64,000 nucleotides of DNA from Pseudomonas moorei (GCF_008801475.1 NZ_VZPP01000003.1:1-64000), one strand, 5' to 3'; counted from the first letter of the stretch, positions 52,581-62,141 are shown. The notes: generated by a model not told the origin, from the letters alone. Numbers and translations are program-made.

Positions 52581-52677
52581 GACGCCACCATCGGCAGATC
52601 AAGGAAAGGGTTTCGGCAGGACATCGGGCACCTCTTTTTATTATTGGGTGGCCAGTCGGGCTGGTTGCCAGAGCTAG

Positions 52678-52693
52678 AGCAAGGCCGGTGCCA
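52678..52693 (-). promoter_or_regulatory. Sigma-54 (-24/-12) promoter of the aco operon
   Basis: Minus strand TGGCACCGGCCTTGCT: the -24 GG and -12 GC are separated by exactly ten bases, as required, and both flanking words match the consensus (TGGCAC, TTGCT). It lies about 98 bases ahead of acoX, and the divergent gene encodes the sigma-54-dependent activator AcoR. Confidence 0.9.
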
Positions 52694-52771
52694 GGTCTGC
52701 AAAAACGCCTGAAAAAGCCCGCCGTAGAGCGTTCCGATGGTCACCCATGGGTGGCCCGAATCCATTCCGAA

Positions 52772-52834
52772 TGAGACGCGTCATGTCAGGCTGCACGAGG
52801 TGGCGGCGAGACGGTGAGACGTCGCGTCTCACCG
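52772..52834. promoter_or_regulatory. Candidate AcoR upstream activating sites
   Basis: CGGTGAGACG (52812-52821) and CGTCTCACCG (52825-52834) form a perfect 10-bp inverted repeat around TCG. A second, weaker site TGAGACGCGTCA (52772-52783) shares the TGAGACG word. They lie 80 to 150 bases upstream of the sigma-54 promoter, the usual distance for an enhancer-binding activator, and ahead of acoR. Confidence 0.7.
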
Positions 52835-52923
52835 CCGGCCCCGCTTGCCTCGACACTTGTCTGTGACCCATGAACGGCGCTTAATAGCCGCACAACTAAA
52901 AGAAGATGGAACCGGAGGCCTTA

Positions 52924-54804
52924 ATGCTTTCCGCACACTCAAAGGCGCATGTGGATTGCGTCAGCCGTGTTTTGAAAAATGCCGGACATTTGCCGCAGCT
53001 GCCTGTGTCGGACCTGATTCTCGACTCCTGGCGCCGCTCCATGGAGCAACACCACCTGGATCCCGGCTCGCTACAAGGACCACGGATCCTCTCGCAGAAC
53101 GTGCTGCAGGAATGCCGCGAGCGCTCCGAGCTGTTCTTGCGCATCGCCAGTGAAGAAGTCGCCCGCCTCCACGGTCGGGTCCGCGATGCCGACTACTGCG
53201 TCCTGCTCACCGACGCTCAGGGCCAGACCATCGATTACCGTGTCGAATCCTCCATCCGCAATGACTGCCGCAAGGCCGGTCTTTACCTCGGCACTTGCTG
53301 GTCGGAGGGTGAGGAAGGTACGTGTGGCGTGGCGGCGGTACTGACTGCGCGAACGCCGGTCACCGTCCACAAACGCGATCATTTTCGCGCCGCCTTCATC
53401 GGACTCACCTGCTCGGCCGCGCCGGTCTTCGACCCCAAGGGGGAACTGCTCGGGGTGCTCGATGTGTCGGCGGTGCGCTCACCCGACGACCGCCGCTCCC
53501 AACACCTGATCCGGCAGATGGTGGTGCAGAGCGCGCGTGAAATCGAACAGGCATTTTTCATGAGCAGCGCCCAGGGCTATTGGGTGCTGCGAGCCCACAG
53601 CAGCCCAGGCTACGTCGACAGCCAACCCGATTACTTGCTCGCCTGGGACGACGACGGCTGCCTGCAGGCGTTGAACCCTGCTGCGCGCCAATGGCTGTTG
53701 CACAGTTTTGGTCAACTGCCGGAACACATTGGCCAAGTGTTCGATCAGCAGTTGCTGCATCGGATCAGAGACGAGTCGCTGTGCCTGTTGCACAGCCAGG
53801 ATGGCCACACGCAAGTGCACGGTCGTCTTAACGTGCCACGGCGGGTGAAGCGCAACGCTTCGCGACTGGCACTGACACCCGCCGAACTCGACCCGCGACT
53901 GGAAGAAAGCCTGCGTCTTGCCGTGCGGGTTAAAGACCGCAACCTGCCGGTGCTGATCCAGGGCGAAACCGGTTCCGGCAAGGAAGTCTTCGCCCGTCAG
54001 TTGCACCAAGCCAGCCAGCGCCGCGAGCGGCCGTTCGTTGCGGTGAACTGCGCGGCGATCCCCGAGAACCTGATCGAAAGCGAATTATTTGGCTATGTCG
54101 CCGGTGCCTTCACAGGTGCCTCGAGCAAGGGCATGCAAGGGCTGCTGGAACAGGCCGATGGCGGCACTCTGTTTCTCGATGAAATCGGCGACATGCCCCT
54201 GCCCTTGCAAACACGGCTGCTGCGGGTTCTTGCAGAGGGTGAAGTGGCGCCTCTGGGAGCTTCACGCAGCAGAGCGATCGACCTTCAGGTCGTCTGCGCA
54301 AGCCACCGCGATCTGGAAGGACTGGTCGCCTCGGGTGAGTTTCGGGAAGACCTCTACTTTCGTTTGAATGGTGCGCGCTTCCAGTTACCGCCGTTGCGCG
54401 AGCGTAGTGACCGGTTGGCGCTGATCAACCGGATTCTCGATGAGGAATCGACGCTTTGCGCGGAACCGATGCAACTGGGAGGTGCGGCTCTGGAATGCCT
54501 GCTCGGCTACCGCTGGCCAGGTAACGTACGTCAGTTACGGCATGTGCTGCGTTATGCCTGCGCGGTGTGCGATTCAAACCTGATTCAGGTCAGCCATTTG
54601 CCCGAGCAGTTGCAAGATCACCGACTTGATGGACCAACCATCGATGGCTGTGCGAGCCCGGAACGTCAGGCCCTACTCGATGCCTTGGTGCGCCACCGCT
54701 GGAAACCCACCGCCGCTGCCAAGGCATTGGGTATCTCACGGGCAACCCTGTATCGGCGGGTGCATCAGCACGGGATCGACATGCCTGGCAGAAGCCAGGT
54801 GTAA
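52924..54804 (+). CDS. acoR: Sigma-54-dependent activator of acetoin catabolism, AcoR
   Basis: Three-part bacterial enhancer-binding protein of 626 residues: an N-terminal GAF sensor (about 60-230: DADYCVLLTDAQGQTIDYR, GTCWSEGEEGTCGVAAVL), an AAA+ domain with Walker A GETGSGKE at 347-354, the sigma-54 contact GAFTGA at 394-399 and Walker B LFLDEIGD, and a C-terminal Fis-type helix-turn-helix (RWKPTAAAKALGISRATLYRRV). The ATG at 52924 follows CGGAGG and is preferred to the one at 52906. Divergent from the aco operon, which it should switch on when acetoin is present. Confidence 0.93.
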   Translation: MLSAHSKAHVDCVSRVLKNAGHLPQLPVSDLILDSWRRSMEQHHLDPGSLQGPRILSQNVLQECRERSELFLRIASEEVARLHGRVRDADYCVLLTDAQGQTIDYRVESSIRNDCRKAGLYLGTCWSEGEEGTCGVAAVLTARTPVTVHKRDHFRAAFIGLTCSAAPVFDPKGELLGVLDVSAVRSPDDRRSQHLIRQMVVQSAREIEQAFFMSSAQGYWVLRAHSSPGYVDSQPDYLLAWDDDGCLQALNPAARQWLLHSFGQLPEHIGQVFDQQLLHRIRDESLCLLHSQDGHTQVHGRLNVPRRVKRNASRLALTPAELDPRLEESLRLAVRVKDRNLPVLIQGETGSGKEVFARQLHQASQRRERPFVAVNCAAIPENLIESELFGYVAGAFTGASSKGMQGLLEQADGGTLFLDEIGDMPLPLQTRLLRVLAEGEVAPLGASRSRAIDLQVVCASHRDLEGLVASGEFREDLYFRLNGARFQLPPLRERSDRLALINRILDEESTLCAEPMQLGGAALECLLGYRWPGNVRQLRHVLRYACAVCDSNLIQVSHLPEQLQDHRLDGPTIDGCASPERQALLDALVRHRWKPTAAAKALGISRATLYRRVHQHGIDMPGRSQV

Positions 54805-54933
54805 GCCTGTCACGACACGTGGATTGAAAGTAGCCGGCGCCTCGGCGGCCTGATCGCGATTCCATCGACTCGATTTTCCGATTTGCCCCGAATAGTTCTT
54901 GGAATGTGCGGGAGGTTTTTCGCTTTTTCAGCT

Positions 54934-54961
54934 TGCTGAAACGTTTCATCAAGTCTATAAA
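54934..54961 (+). promoter_or_regulatory. Promoter with a Cra/FruR-like operator
   Basis: -35 TTGCTG (54934-54939), 16 bases, -10 TATAAA (54956-54961). TGAAACGTTTCA (54937-54948) is a perfect 12-base palindrome overlapping the -35. TGAAACGTTTCA-type sites are those of the LacI-family fructose regulator Cra/FruR; any LacI-family repressor would fit. A binding protein would block the promoter of the DUF4432 gene. Confidence 0.65.
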
Positions 54962-54991
54962 AATGGCACAACTCCAAGAAAGGCTGCTGCC

Positions 54992-56206
54992 ATGACCCCG
55001 CTCAAACTCTTTGTTGCCCTCAGCGCACTGTCCGCTGCCTCCCACGCCATGGCCTGGGATTACGTTCTTCTAGACACCGACAAAGCCGCCCAGGACTGGC
55101 AGATCACCAGCCAGCAACTCGGCGTAAAAACCGACAAACCCTTCAGTGTCACCCTGCGCACCTTGCACGGCGGTCGGCAGGAAGGCGTCAGCATCGTCGA
55201 CATCGATAACGGCACGATGAAACTCTCGGTCGTGCCGACTCGTGGAATGAACGTCTTGCACGCCTCGGTCGGCAATGTGCGCATGGGCTGGGATTCGCCG
55301 GTCAAGGAAGTGGTCAATCCGGCCTTTATCGAACTCAATGGCCGTGGTGGTCTGGGCTGGCTGGAAGGATTCAATGAGCTGGTCACCCGCTGCGGATACG
55401 AATGGGTCGGCCACCCCGGTGTCGACAACGGCGAACTGCTGACCCTGCACGGTCGGGCCGCCAACATTCCTGCGAACACCGTCACCCTGCACATCGATGA
55501 AAAACCACCGTACGCCATCACCCTGCGCGGCGAATTGAAAGAACAGGCGTTCAAGAAGGTCGACTTCTCTGTGGCGACCGAACTGGTCACCGAACCCGGC
55601 AGCGTGGTGTTCGCCCTCAACGACACCCTGACCAATAACGGTGACTATCCGAAGGAATACCAGGCGCTGTATCACAGTAACTTAAGCACCCCGTTCCTGG
55701 AGCAAGGCGCTCGTTTCTCCGCACCGGTGAAACAGGTGTCACCGTTCAACGACAAGGCCAAGGGCGACCTGCCCGACTGGCAAACCTACCGCGCACCGAC
55801 CAAGGACTACGACGAAACGGTTTATAACGTGGTGCCGTATGCCGATGCCAAGGGCGATACGTTGACCGTGTTACATAACAAGGCCGGCAGCCTGGGTGTT
55901 TCGGTCGGTTTCAACACGCAGACACTGCCCGTGTTTTCTCTGTGGAAAAACACCGATACCCAAGGCCAGGGCTATGTCACGGGGCTGGAGCCGGGGACAA
56001 GTTTTTCCTATAACCGCCGTTATCAGCGGCCACTGAACCTGGTACCGACCATTGGGCCGAAGGAACACAAGCAGTTCCGCATCAGCTACAGCTTGTTGGC
56101 GGATAAGGCGGCCGTGGATAAGGCCTTGAAGCAGGTGAGCGAGATTCAGGGGGGGCGCGAGACTGAGGTGCGGCAGACGCCGCTGGTTGATCTGACCAAG
56201 GGGTGA
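54992..56206 (+). CDS. Exported DUF4432 (aldose-1-epimerase-like) protein
   Basis: Signal peptide MTPLKLFVALSALSAASHAMA, cut before WDY. The mature protein is a galactose-mutarotase-like beta-sandwich of the DUF4432 group: MKLSVVPTRGMNVLHASV, RCGYEWVGHPGVDNGELLTLHGRAAN, YHSNLSTPFLEQGARF and GYVTGLEPGTSF. His and Glu positions expected of mutarotases are present (LHGR, GLEPGT). It should act on a sugar in the periplasm; the Cra/FruR-like operator upstream supports a sugar link. 404 residues. Confidence 0.8.
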   Translation: MTPLKLFVALSALSAASHAMAWDYVLLDTDKAAQDWQITSQQLGVKTDKPFSVTLRTLHGGRQEGVSIVDIDNGTMKLSVVPTRGMNVLHASVGNVRMGWDSPVKEVVNPAFIELNGRGGLGWLEGFNELVTRCGYEWVGHPGVDNGELLTLHGRAANIPANTVTLHIDEKPPYAITLRGELKEQAFKKVDFSVATELVTEPGSVVFALNDTLTNNGDYPKEYQALYHSNLSTPFLEQGARFSAPVKQVSPFNDKAKGDLPDWQTYRAPTKDYDETVYNVVPYADAKGDTLTVLHNKAGSLGVSVGFNTQTLPVFSLWKNTDTQGQGYVTGLEPGTSFSYNRRYQRPLNLVPTIGPKEHKQFRISYSLLADKAAVDKALKQVSEIQGGRETEVRQTPLVDLTKG

Positions 56207-56508
56207 CACCGGCTAGTTCATTGTCGGCCGATATCGCCGCGCCTCGGCCAAATGTTCGCGCCTGATCCACTCGGCATGCTCAAGGTCCACCCGTGTGTGC
56301 GACCTTGAGCGGTCGATGGGCTGCTTGCAACGACACTGTTAAACGCTCCACACGAATGCTGCCTGTTCATTCTGTGATGGCCTATTGAGCGGCCACCCGG
56401 TGTAATATCCAGTACCCCGTACACCGGGCTGACAACAACAAAACGAGATGACGTGGCCCTGTCGCTGCTTGTCGCAGAGCACGTCACTGATGCAGTTGAG
56501 GAGCGGTA

Positions 56509-57528
56509 ATGATGGCGAAACTCCAGGCGGCCAGGCCCCCTGCAGGACGTTCGACGAATGAACAACGGCCGGTGAAAACCGTCGGCTTTCTGGTCATCCC
56601 CAACTTCACCACCATCGGCTTCGCCTCGGCCGTGGAAACCCTGCGCATGGCCAATCTGGCGGCGCGCCAGACGATGTTCCGCACGGTCATCATCGCCGCC
56701 AGTCTGGACCCGGTGACGGCCAGCAACGGCATGCGCATCCTGCCTGACTACACCATCGCCGATGCGCCCAGGCTCGACATGCTGTTCGTGGTCGGATCAA
56801 ACCCGATCGTCTCCAATCACAGCAGCCGACCGCTCATCAACTGGTTGCGCAAACTGGCGCACGATCAGGTGCCGCTGGGCGGGATTTGCACCGGCAGCCA
56901 CCTGCTGGCTCGCGCCGACTTGCTCAAAGGCTATCGCTGCACGATTCACTGGGAAGACATCGAAGCCCTGAAGGAGCGTTTCCCGGGGATCATTATTTCC
57001 AACCAGTTGTTCGAGCTCGACCGTGATCGCTACACCTGTTCCGGTGGCGTGGCGTCCATGGACATGACCCTGCAATTGATTGCCCGCGAACCGGGTGGTC
57101 GTGAAATTGCGGCCCATGCGGCCGAGTTGCTGTTGTGCGATCGGGTACGAGGGGCTCAGGAGCAACAGCGTGTTCCATTGCGGCAAAAGCTGGGCACTTC
57201 GCAGCCCAAGCTCAGCCAGATGGTGGCGATCATGGAGGCCAACCTTGAGGAGCCGGTAGGCCTGGAGGAACTGGCGCGGTTGAACGAGGTATCGGTCCGC
57301 CAACTGGAGCGTCTGTTCCACAAGCATCTGCAACGCACACCGAGTCAGTACTACCTGGAACTGCGCCTTTCACGGGCACGACAATTACTGCTTCGCAGCG
57401 AATCGCAGGTTCGTGACATTGCCCTCGCCTGCGGCTTCGTTTCCCCGGCGCACTTCTCCAAGTGCTACAGCCGTTTCTTCGGTGTATCGCCCATTGGTGA
57501 GCGTAAACAAGTCGCTGCCGCACATTAG
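56509..57528 (+). CDS. GlxA-family AraC-type regulator
   Basis: An N-terminal DJ-1-like domain without catalytic use (VGFLVIPNFTTIGFASAVETLRMAN, GGICTGSHLLARA) joined to an AraC-type double helix-turn-helix (VGLEELARLNEVSVRQLERLFHKHLQRTPSQYYLELRLSRARQLL, DIALACGFVSPAHFSKCYSRFFG). This architecture in Pseudomonas includes GbdR, CdhR, ArgR and the like, which control use of quaternary amines and amino acids. 339 residues; GAGGAG ahead of the ATG. Probable regulator of the neighbouring MHS transporter and creatinase. Confidence 0.88.
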   Translation: MMAKLQAARPPAGRSTNEQRPVKTVGFLVIPNFTTIGFASAVETLRMANLAARQTMFRTVIIAASLDPVTASNGMRILPDYTIADAPRLDMLFVVGSNPIVSNHSSRPLINWLRKLAHDQVPLGGICTGSHLLARADLLKGYRCTIHWEDIEALKERFPGIIISNQLFELDRDRYTCSGGVASMDMTLQLIAREPGGREIAAHAAELLLCDRVRGAQEQQRVPLRQKLGTSQPKLSQMVAIMEANLEEPVGLEELARLNEVSVRQLERLFHKHLQRTPSQYYLELRLSRARQLLLRSESQVRDIALACGFVSPAHFSKCYSRFFGVSPIGERKQVAAAH

Positions 57529-57597
57529 TGCGGCAAACGATGCAATTGCTCGCGAAGCCGCGCTGCCGCTAAAGAGTGATGTGGGTGTGACTGGGCT

Positions 57598-57692
57598 CTT
57601 CGCGAGCAAGCTCGCTCCCGCATTTGATCTTTGTGAACATCGATTCGACATCCACTGAAGATCCCCTGTGGGAGCGAGCTGGCTGGCGATGG
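57598..57692. repeat. Pseudomonas REP pair
   Basis: CGCGAGCAAGCTCGCTCCCGC ends at 57621, and an inverted partner of the form GTGGGAGCGAGCTGGCTGGCGATGG runs to 57692. The shared words GGGAGCGAGC and GCTCGCTCCC are in opposite orientation about 45 bases apart, the typical paired REP arrangement between convergent genes. Confidence 0.8.
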
Positions 57693-57717
57693 CGTCCAAG
57701 CGTTCACCGAGTGCAGG

Positions 57718-59058
57718 TCAGTCCTGCAACGCCTTATGCGCCGTTTCCCGGCTCGCCAGCATGGCAATCAAGGCCACCGCCGCTGCCGCCAGCAGGTACC
57801 AGGCCGGGGCCATTTTGTTGCCGGTCAGTTGAATCAGCCAGGTCGCGATAAACGGCGCGGTGCCACCGAACACCGCATTGGCGATGTTGAAGCTGAAGGC
57901 AAATCCGCTGAAGCGTACGCGGGTGGGGAATATCTCGGCGAGGAAGCACGGCAAGGTGCCATCATTCATGGCCAGGATCGCGCCGAACGCAATCTGGATC
58001 ATCAGAATCACAATCAGCGGTTGATTCTCGAGCATCCCGAACAGCGGAAATGTCAGCAGCAGGAACAACACCGAAGCCGTCAGCAACATGGTCTTGCGCC
58101 CGAATCGGTCCGACAGCTTGCCCATCAGGAAAATCAGGCCGATGTAGGTGGCCAGCGACACCGTCGACGCCAGGAACGAATCACTCTCGGTCATGCCCAT
58201 TTCGGTGGACAGGTAGGTCGGCATGTAGCTGAGCAACAGGTAGAACGCCACGGCATTCAGGCAGGTCACGCCGATCCCGATGATCACGCTGCGCCGATGC
58301 ACCGTCAGCAATTCGCGAATCGGCGCCGGGGTTGCGCACTCCTTCGCCTCCAGGCGTTTCTCCATCTCCAGGAACTTGGGCGTGTCCTGCAGGCTCATGC
58401 GGATATAGCGCCCCACCAGGCCGAATGGCGCGGCCAGCAGGAAGGGTAAGCGCCAGCCCCAGCTGTGCAGGTCCTCGACACTCATCCATGAATGCAAGCC
58501 GGCCACAAACACCGCGCCGAACAGCAAGCCGGCCGCCGTACTGGCCGGGACGATGCTGGTGTACAAACCGCGTTTGCCCTCAGGGGCATATTCGGCGAGA
58601 AAGGCCGAGGCTCCGGCGTATTCACCCGACGCGGAGAAGCCCTGGAACAAGCGAATCAGCAACAACAACGCCGGTGCCCACAGGCCGATATGGTTGTAGG
58701 TCGGCAGAATGCCAATGCAGAAGGTCGAGACAGACATGATCAGGATCGACCAGGACAACGCACTGCGCCGCCCGTACCTGTCACCGAAGTGGCCCCAGAC
58801 CAGTCCCCCCAGCGGGCGGACGATAAACGACAGCGCGAACACCGCGAACGTCGCCAGCAACGCGGTGGCCTTGTCGGTTTGCGGAAAGAACGTCAGGGCG
58901 ATGACGGTGGCCAGATAGCCGTAGGCCGCGTAGTCGAACCATTCGACGAAATTACCCATGAAACTGGCACTGGCAGCGCGGCGCAGGGCTTTGCGCTCGG
59001 CGGTCTGTTCTAATTTCTGGGCCAGGGTCGGCGTCAGGCTTGCGCTTTGGGTGTTCAT
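57718..59058 (-). CDS. MHS-family MFS transporter
   Basis: A 446-residue proton symporter of the metabolite:H+ group (proline/betaine, shikimate and citrate types): MGNFVEWFDYAAYGYLATVIALTFFP at helix 1 is the family signature, VWGHFGDRYGRRSAL is loop 2-3, and RLFQGFSASGEYAGASAFLAEYAP marks helix 4. It is convergent with the GlxA gene and in the same direction as the creatinase, so it may import creatine or a related compound. The N-terminal ATG at 59058 fits the family length. Confidence 0.88.
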   Translation of the reverse strand: MNTQSASLTPTLAQKLEQTAERKALRRAASASFMGNFVEWFDYAAYGYLATVIALTFFPQTDKATALLATFAVFALSFIVRPLGGLVWGHFGDRYGRRSALSWSILIMSVSTFCIGILPTYNHIGLWAPALLLLIRLFQGFSASGEYAGASAFLAEYAPEGKRGLYTSIVPASTAAGLLFGAVFVAGLHSWMSVEDLHSWGWRLPFLLAAPFGLVGRYIRMSLQDTPKFLEMEKRLEAKECATPAPIRELLTVHRRSVIIGIGVTCLNAVAFYLLLSYMPTYLSTEMGMTESDSFLASTVSLATYIGLIFLMGKLSDRFGRKTMLLTASVLFLLLTFPLFGMLENQPLIVILMIQIAFGAILAMNDGTLPCFLAEIFPTRVRFSGFAFSFNIANAVFGGTAPFIATWLIQLTGNKMAPAWYLLAAAAVALIAMLASRETAHKALQD

Positions 59059-59281
59059 TGGCCACCTCCAATGCTGGCGGTGAGTTGATCGTAATGAGAA
59101 GTCGGGACTAAGAACATGACATATACCCTCTATTGTTGTACTTGGCAGGGTTAAGGGTCAGTAGATGCTGCGCGCTCTGGGTGCGCATGCGTTTTTTTTC
59201 GGTTTGACTCGGTCGCCGGAAAGCTGTTTAGCCGCACATCAAAATCAAACGCCGCACAGGATCACTGTGCGGCGCAAGGTC

Positions 59282-60493
59282 TTACTTTTTGATGATGTTG
59301 TGTTCCGGGCCATACGGGAACTTGGTGATGTTTTCCCCGCCCTCCTCGTTGACGATCAGTATGTCGTGTTCACGATAACCGCCCGCACCCGGAAGGCCTT
59401 CGGGCAGCATGATCATCGGTTCGATCGAAACCACCATCCCCGGCTCCAGAACGGTGTCGATGTCTTCGCGCAGTTCCAGTCCTGCTTCGCGGCCGTAGTA
59501 GTGGCTCAGGGTCCCGAAGGAGTGACCATAGCCGAAGGTGCGGTATTGCAGCAGATCGTGTTCCAGGAAGATCTCGTTCAACTGCAACGCGATATCGCAG
59601 CAGCGCATGCCCGGCTTGATCAGTTTGAGGCCGGCCTCGTGCACCTTGACGTTGACTTCCCACAGGCGCAGATGCTCGTCAGAGCAGTGGTCCAGGAACA
59701 AGGTGCGTTCCAGGGCCGTGTAGTAACCGGCGATCATCGGGAAACAGTTGAGGCTGAGAATGTCGCCCTTGTTGACCTTGCGCGAGGTGACCGGGTTATG
59801 CGCGCCGTCGGTGTTGATGCCGGACTGGAACCAGGTCCAGGTGTCCATCAGTTCGGAGTCCGGGAAGGTACGGGCGATTTCGCGCACCATGGCCTGAGTG
59901 GCGTGCAGGGCCACTTCGTATTCCGGAACCTGATCACGCAAGGCTTCGACGATGGCGGCACCACCGATGTCCGCTACCCGGGCACCCTGACGGATGATCG
60001 CGTGTTCCTCGGCGGACTTGATCATACGCATACGCATGCAGGGGGCGGCTACGTCCACCAGTTCGGCCTGCGGATAGCGGCTGGCGAGTTTGTCGCGATT
60101 GAGCAGGTTCAGATGGTCGAACTCAATGCCGATGCGTCCGGCCTTCGGTAAGGCCTGCTGGATCGCGACGAAGAAGTTGTCGCGCTGCCAGTCGGTATAA
60201 ACGATGTTTTCCGTGCCGACGGTACGGCGCCATGGCTGACAGCCGTCGATGTTGGCGCTGATGGTCACAGCGCTGTCCTGGGTCACCACCAGCGCGTATG
60301 AGCGACCGAACGAGCAATAGAGGAAATCACTGTAGTAGTTGATGTTGTGGTAGGACGTGAAGACGGCCGCGTCGATGTTGTTCTGCGCCAGATAAGCCCG
60401 CAATTTGGCCTGGCGGTTGGCATATTCCTGGGCCGAGAACGTCGGGGTGGTTTTTTCGCCGTTCTTGATCTGGATGGTTTTCGGCATTTGCAT
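59282..60493 (-). CDS. Creatinase (creatine amidinohydrolase)
   Basis: A pita-bread-fold enzyme of the M24/creatinase family, 403 residues, the same length as the Pseudomonas putida enzyme. Landmarks are FDHLNLLNRDKL, the region DTWTWFQSGINTDGAHNPVTSRKVNKGDILSLNCFPMIAGYY, the catalytic His in GYGHSFGTLSHYYGRE, and EPGMVVSIEPM. It splits creatine into sarcosine and urea in the cytoplasm. The ATG at 60493 is set by AAGGAT 8 bases ahead and by length; the longer upstream frame is not family sequence. Metal ligands of M24 peptidases are altered, as expected for creatinases. Confidence 0.88.
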   Translation of the reverse strand: MQMPKTIQIKNGEKTTPTFSAQEYANRQAKLRAYLAQNNIDAAVFTSYHNINYYSDFLYCSFGRSYALVVTQDSAVTISANIDGCQPWRRTVGTENIVYTDWQRDNFFVAIQQALPKAGRIGIEFDHLNLLNRDKLASRYPQAELVDVAAPCMRMRMIKSAEEHAIIRQGARVADIGGAAIVEALRDQVPEYEVALHATQAMVREIARTFPDSELMDTWTWFQSGINTDGAHNPVTSRKVNKGDILSLNCFPMIAGYYTALERTLFLDHCSDEHLRLWEVNVKVHEAGLKLIKPGMRCCDIALQLNEIFLEHDLLQYRTFGYGHSFGTLSHYYGREAGLELREDIDTVLEPGMVVSIEPMIMLPEGLPGAGGYREHDILIVNEEGGENITKFPYGPEHNIIKK

Positions 60494-60721
60494 GTCATTT
60501 ATCCTTGTCATTGTTTGAGCTACAGAAGGCGCCAATCTGGCGGGCCGCTGAAGATCATTCGAACAGATGCAAAGTGTGGTTTTTTGTGCGAATCCGACCT
60601 GTAATTGGCCATACCCGCTGTTTGCGACGGCACGCCTGAAGACCACGGCGACAGAACGCAAAATGCCCCCGGCAAGCGCGATACAGGCGCTTGGCGGAGG
60701 CATTGGCAAAAGGCTTGTGTG

Positions 60722-61747
60722 TCAGTGGGACAACGAAGAGGCTCGCGACCGGACCGGTGCCATGCGCAAGGAGGCCGGAGCACCCTGGGCCTTTGCAGGC
60801 AGGTTCATGCCCATGTGCTCGCGAGGGTGTGCGCCGAAGTACTGCCGATAGCAACGAATGAAATGTTGCAGCGAAACGAATCCGCACGCCCCAACGACAG
60901 TCGCCAGGGTCTGTTCACCGTCGCGCAATAACTGTCGCGCCCGTTGCAGGCGCAAATCCAGGTAGTGCCTGGACGGCGAACAGCCCAGGCTGCTTTTGAA
61001 CAGCCGCTCAAGGTGTCTGCGGGAAACGCCCATGGTCTCGGCCAGTTCATCGATCCCCAGCGTTCGGCACAAGTGCTCGTTCATCAATGCCAGTGTTGCC
61101 TGAAGTTTTGCCGGGGCCTCATGCATCGGCAGCAGCGGGCGGGACTGGCGTGCTGCGTATTTTTCCATTCGCAGGATCAGGCCACGACCGTGGGTCCGGC
61201 CGATCACTTCGTGCATCAACCCCTGGACGGCCTGCGGACCCACGCAGGTCAACCGTTGGCGATCGACACAAAACGGCGCGGCTACCGGAGTCAACTCGCT
61301 ATAGGCCGCCGTCTTCATTGAAGGGTCTGGCTCGGGCAGGCTGCAGCGGAACCCATCCAGCGCGCCAATCTTCGCCAGCAGCCATCCGGCATTGCCCAAG
61401 GCTCCCAGGCCTATCGGTTGCGCCGCCCAGTGGCGCAGCCGAGTGCACAGGTCCGAATGATCCGGCCGAAGAGGCAAGTCATCGCCGCCACAGAGGATTA
61501 ACACATCCAGCGGCAGCGCTTGATCCAGTCGCGCAGTGGCGGTTGCGATGCCGTTACTGGCATGCAACTGCTGCCCCTCCAGGCTAAGGATCTGCCACTG
61601 GCAGACACGGCGCCCCGCTATCTGATTGGCCAGCCGCAGTGGCTCCAGTGCATTGGCCAGGGCATAAAAGTCAAAGGCTTCCACCAACCAGAAACCTATC
61701 TGCAGCACTGGCGTCCGGAGCCGGTCGGATTCGGTCAATGGCAGCAT
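60722..61747 (-). CDS. GlxA-family AraC-type regulator, probable creatinase regulator
   Basis: Second GlxA-type protein, 341 residues from the ATG at 61747: QIGFWLVEAFDFYALANALEPLRLAN opens the DJ-1-like domain, and the C-terminus is AraC-type (LGIDELAETMGVSRRHLERLFKSSLGCSPSRHYLDLRLQRARQLL, GACGFVSLQHFIRCYRQYFG). It lies just upstream of the creatinase gene in the same direction (228 bases between), so it is a good candidate for its activator. A longer frame to 61942 is open but lacks family sequence. Confidence 0.82.
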   Translation of the reverse strand: MLPLTESDRLRTPVLQIGFWLVEAFDFYALANALEPLRLANQIAGRRVCQWQILSLEGQQLHASNGIATATARLDQALPLDVLILCGGDDLPLRPDHSDLCTRLRHWAAQPIGLGALGNAGWLLAKIGALDGFRCSLPEPDPSMKTAAYSELTPVAAPFCVDRQRLTCVGPQAVQGLMHEVIGRTHGRGLILRMEKYAARQSRPLLPMHEAPAKLQATLALMNEHLCRTLGIDELAETMGVSRRHLERLFKSSLGCSPSRHYLDLRLQRARQLLRDGEQTLATVVGACGFVSLQHFIRCYRQYFGAHPREHMGMNLPAKAQGAPASLRMAPVRSRASSLSH

Positions 61748-62069
61748 TTTCCACGCTCCCGTTGGCCAAGGGCTTTGATAACCATGTCGATCTCCACGCC
61801 GCGTCAAAGGTGGCAGCAATGCACCTGATTGTCGGTGCCCGGGGGGAGCTGGGTTTGTCAGATTTCGACTCCTGAATGCTCGCCACTGCCAAGGGCAAGC
61901 CCGGGTCATGAGTGTCAATGCGTCCCGATCACTATCAGGCAAAAGCGAATTGCATTAACAACGAAACACTTGGCTCGACGCCAGAAATGGCCAGGCTCGA
62001 CCTTTTGCGCCCCCCTCCCGATCAAAGCCAATCGTCACCTCTGCACGGTCGGTATTTTTTTGAACCAGA

Positions 62070-62100
62070 ATTGCTTTGGATCACTGGTATCCAAAGCAAT
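62070..62100. promoter_or_regulatory. Perfect inverted repeat, likely repressor operator of the RND operon
   Basis: ATTGCTTTGGAT (62070-62081) and ATCCAAAGCAAT (62089-62100) are perfect 12-base inverted arms separated by CACTGGT. It ends 41 bases before the adaptor gene. Size and spacing fit a TetR- or LysR-type site controlling an efflux operon; no regulator gene is adjacent on the left, so it would be encoded to the right of the window or elsewhere. The rest of the 394-base gap holds nothing recognisable. Confidence 0.75.
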
Positions 62101-62141
62101 GCTAGCTACGCTTGCTTCATCGACCTTGAGGGAGCATCGGC

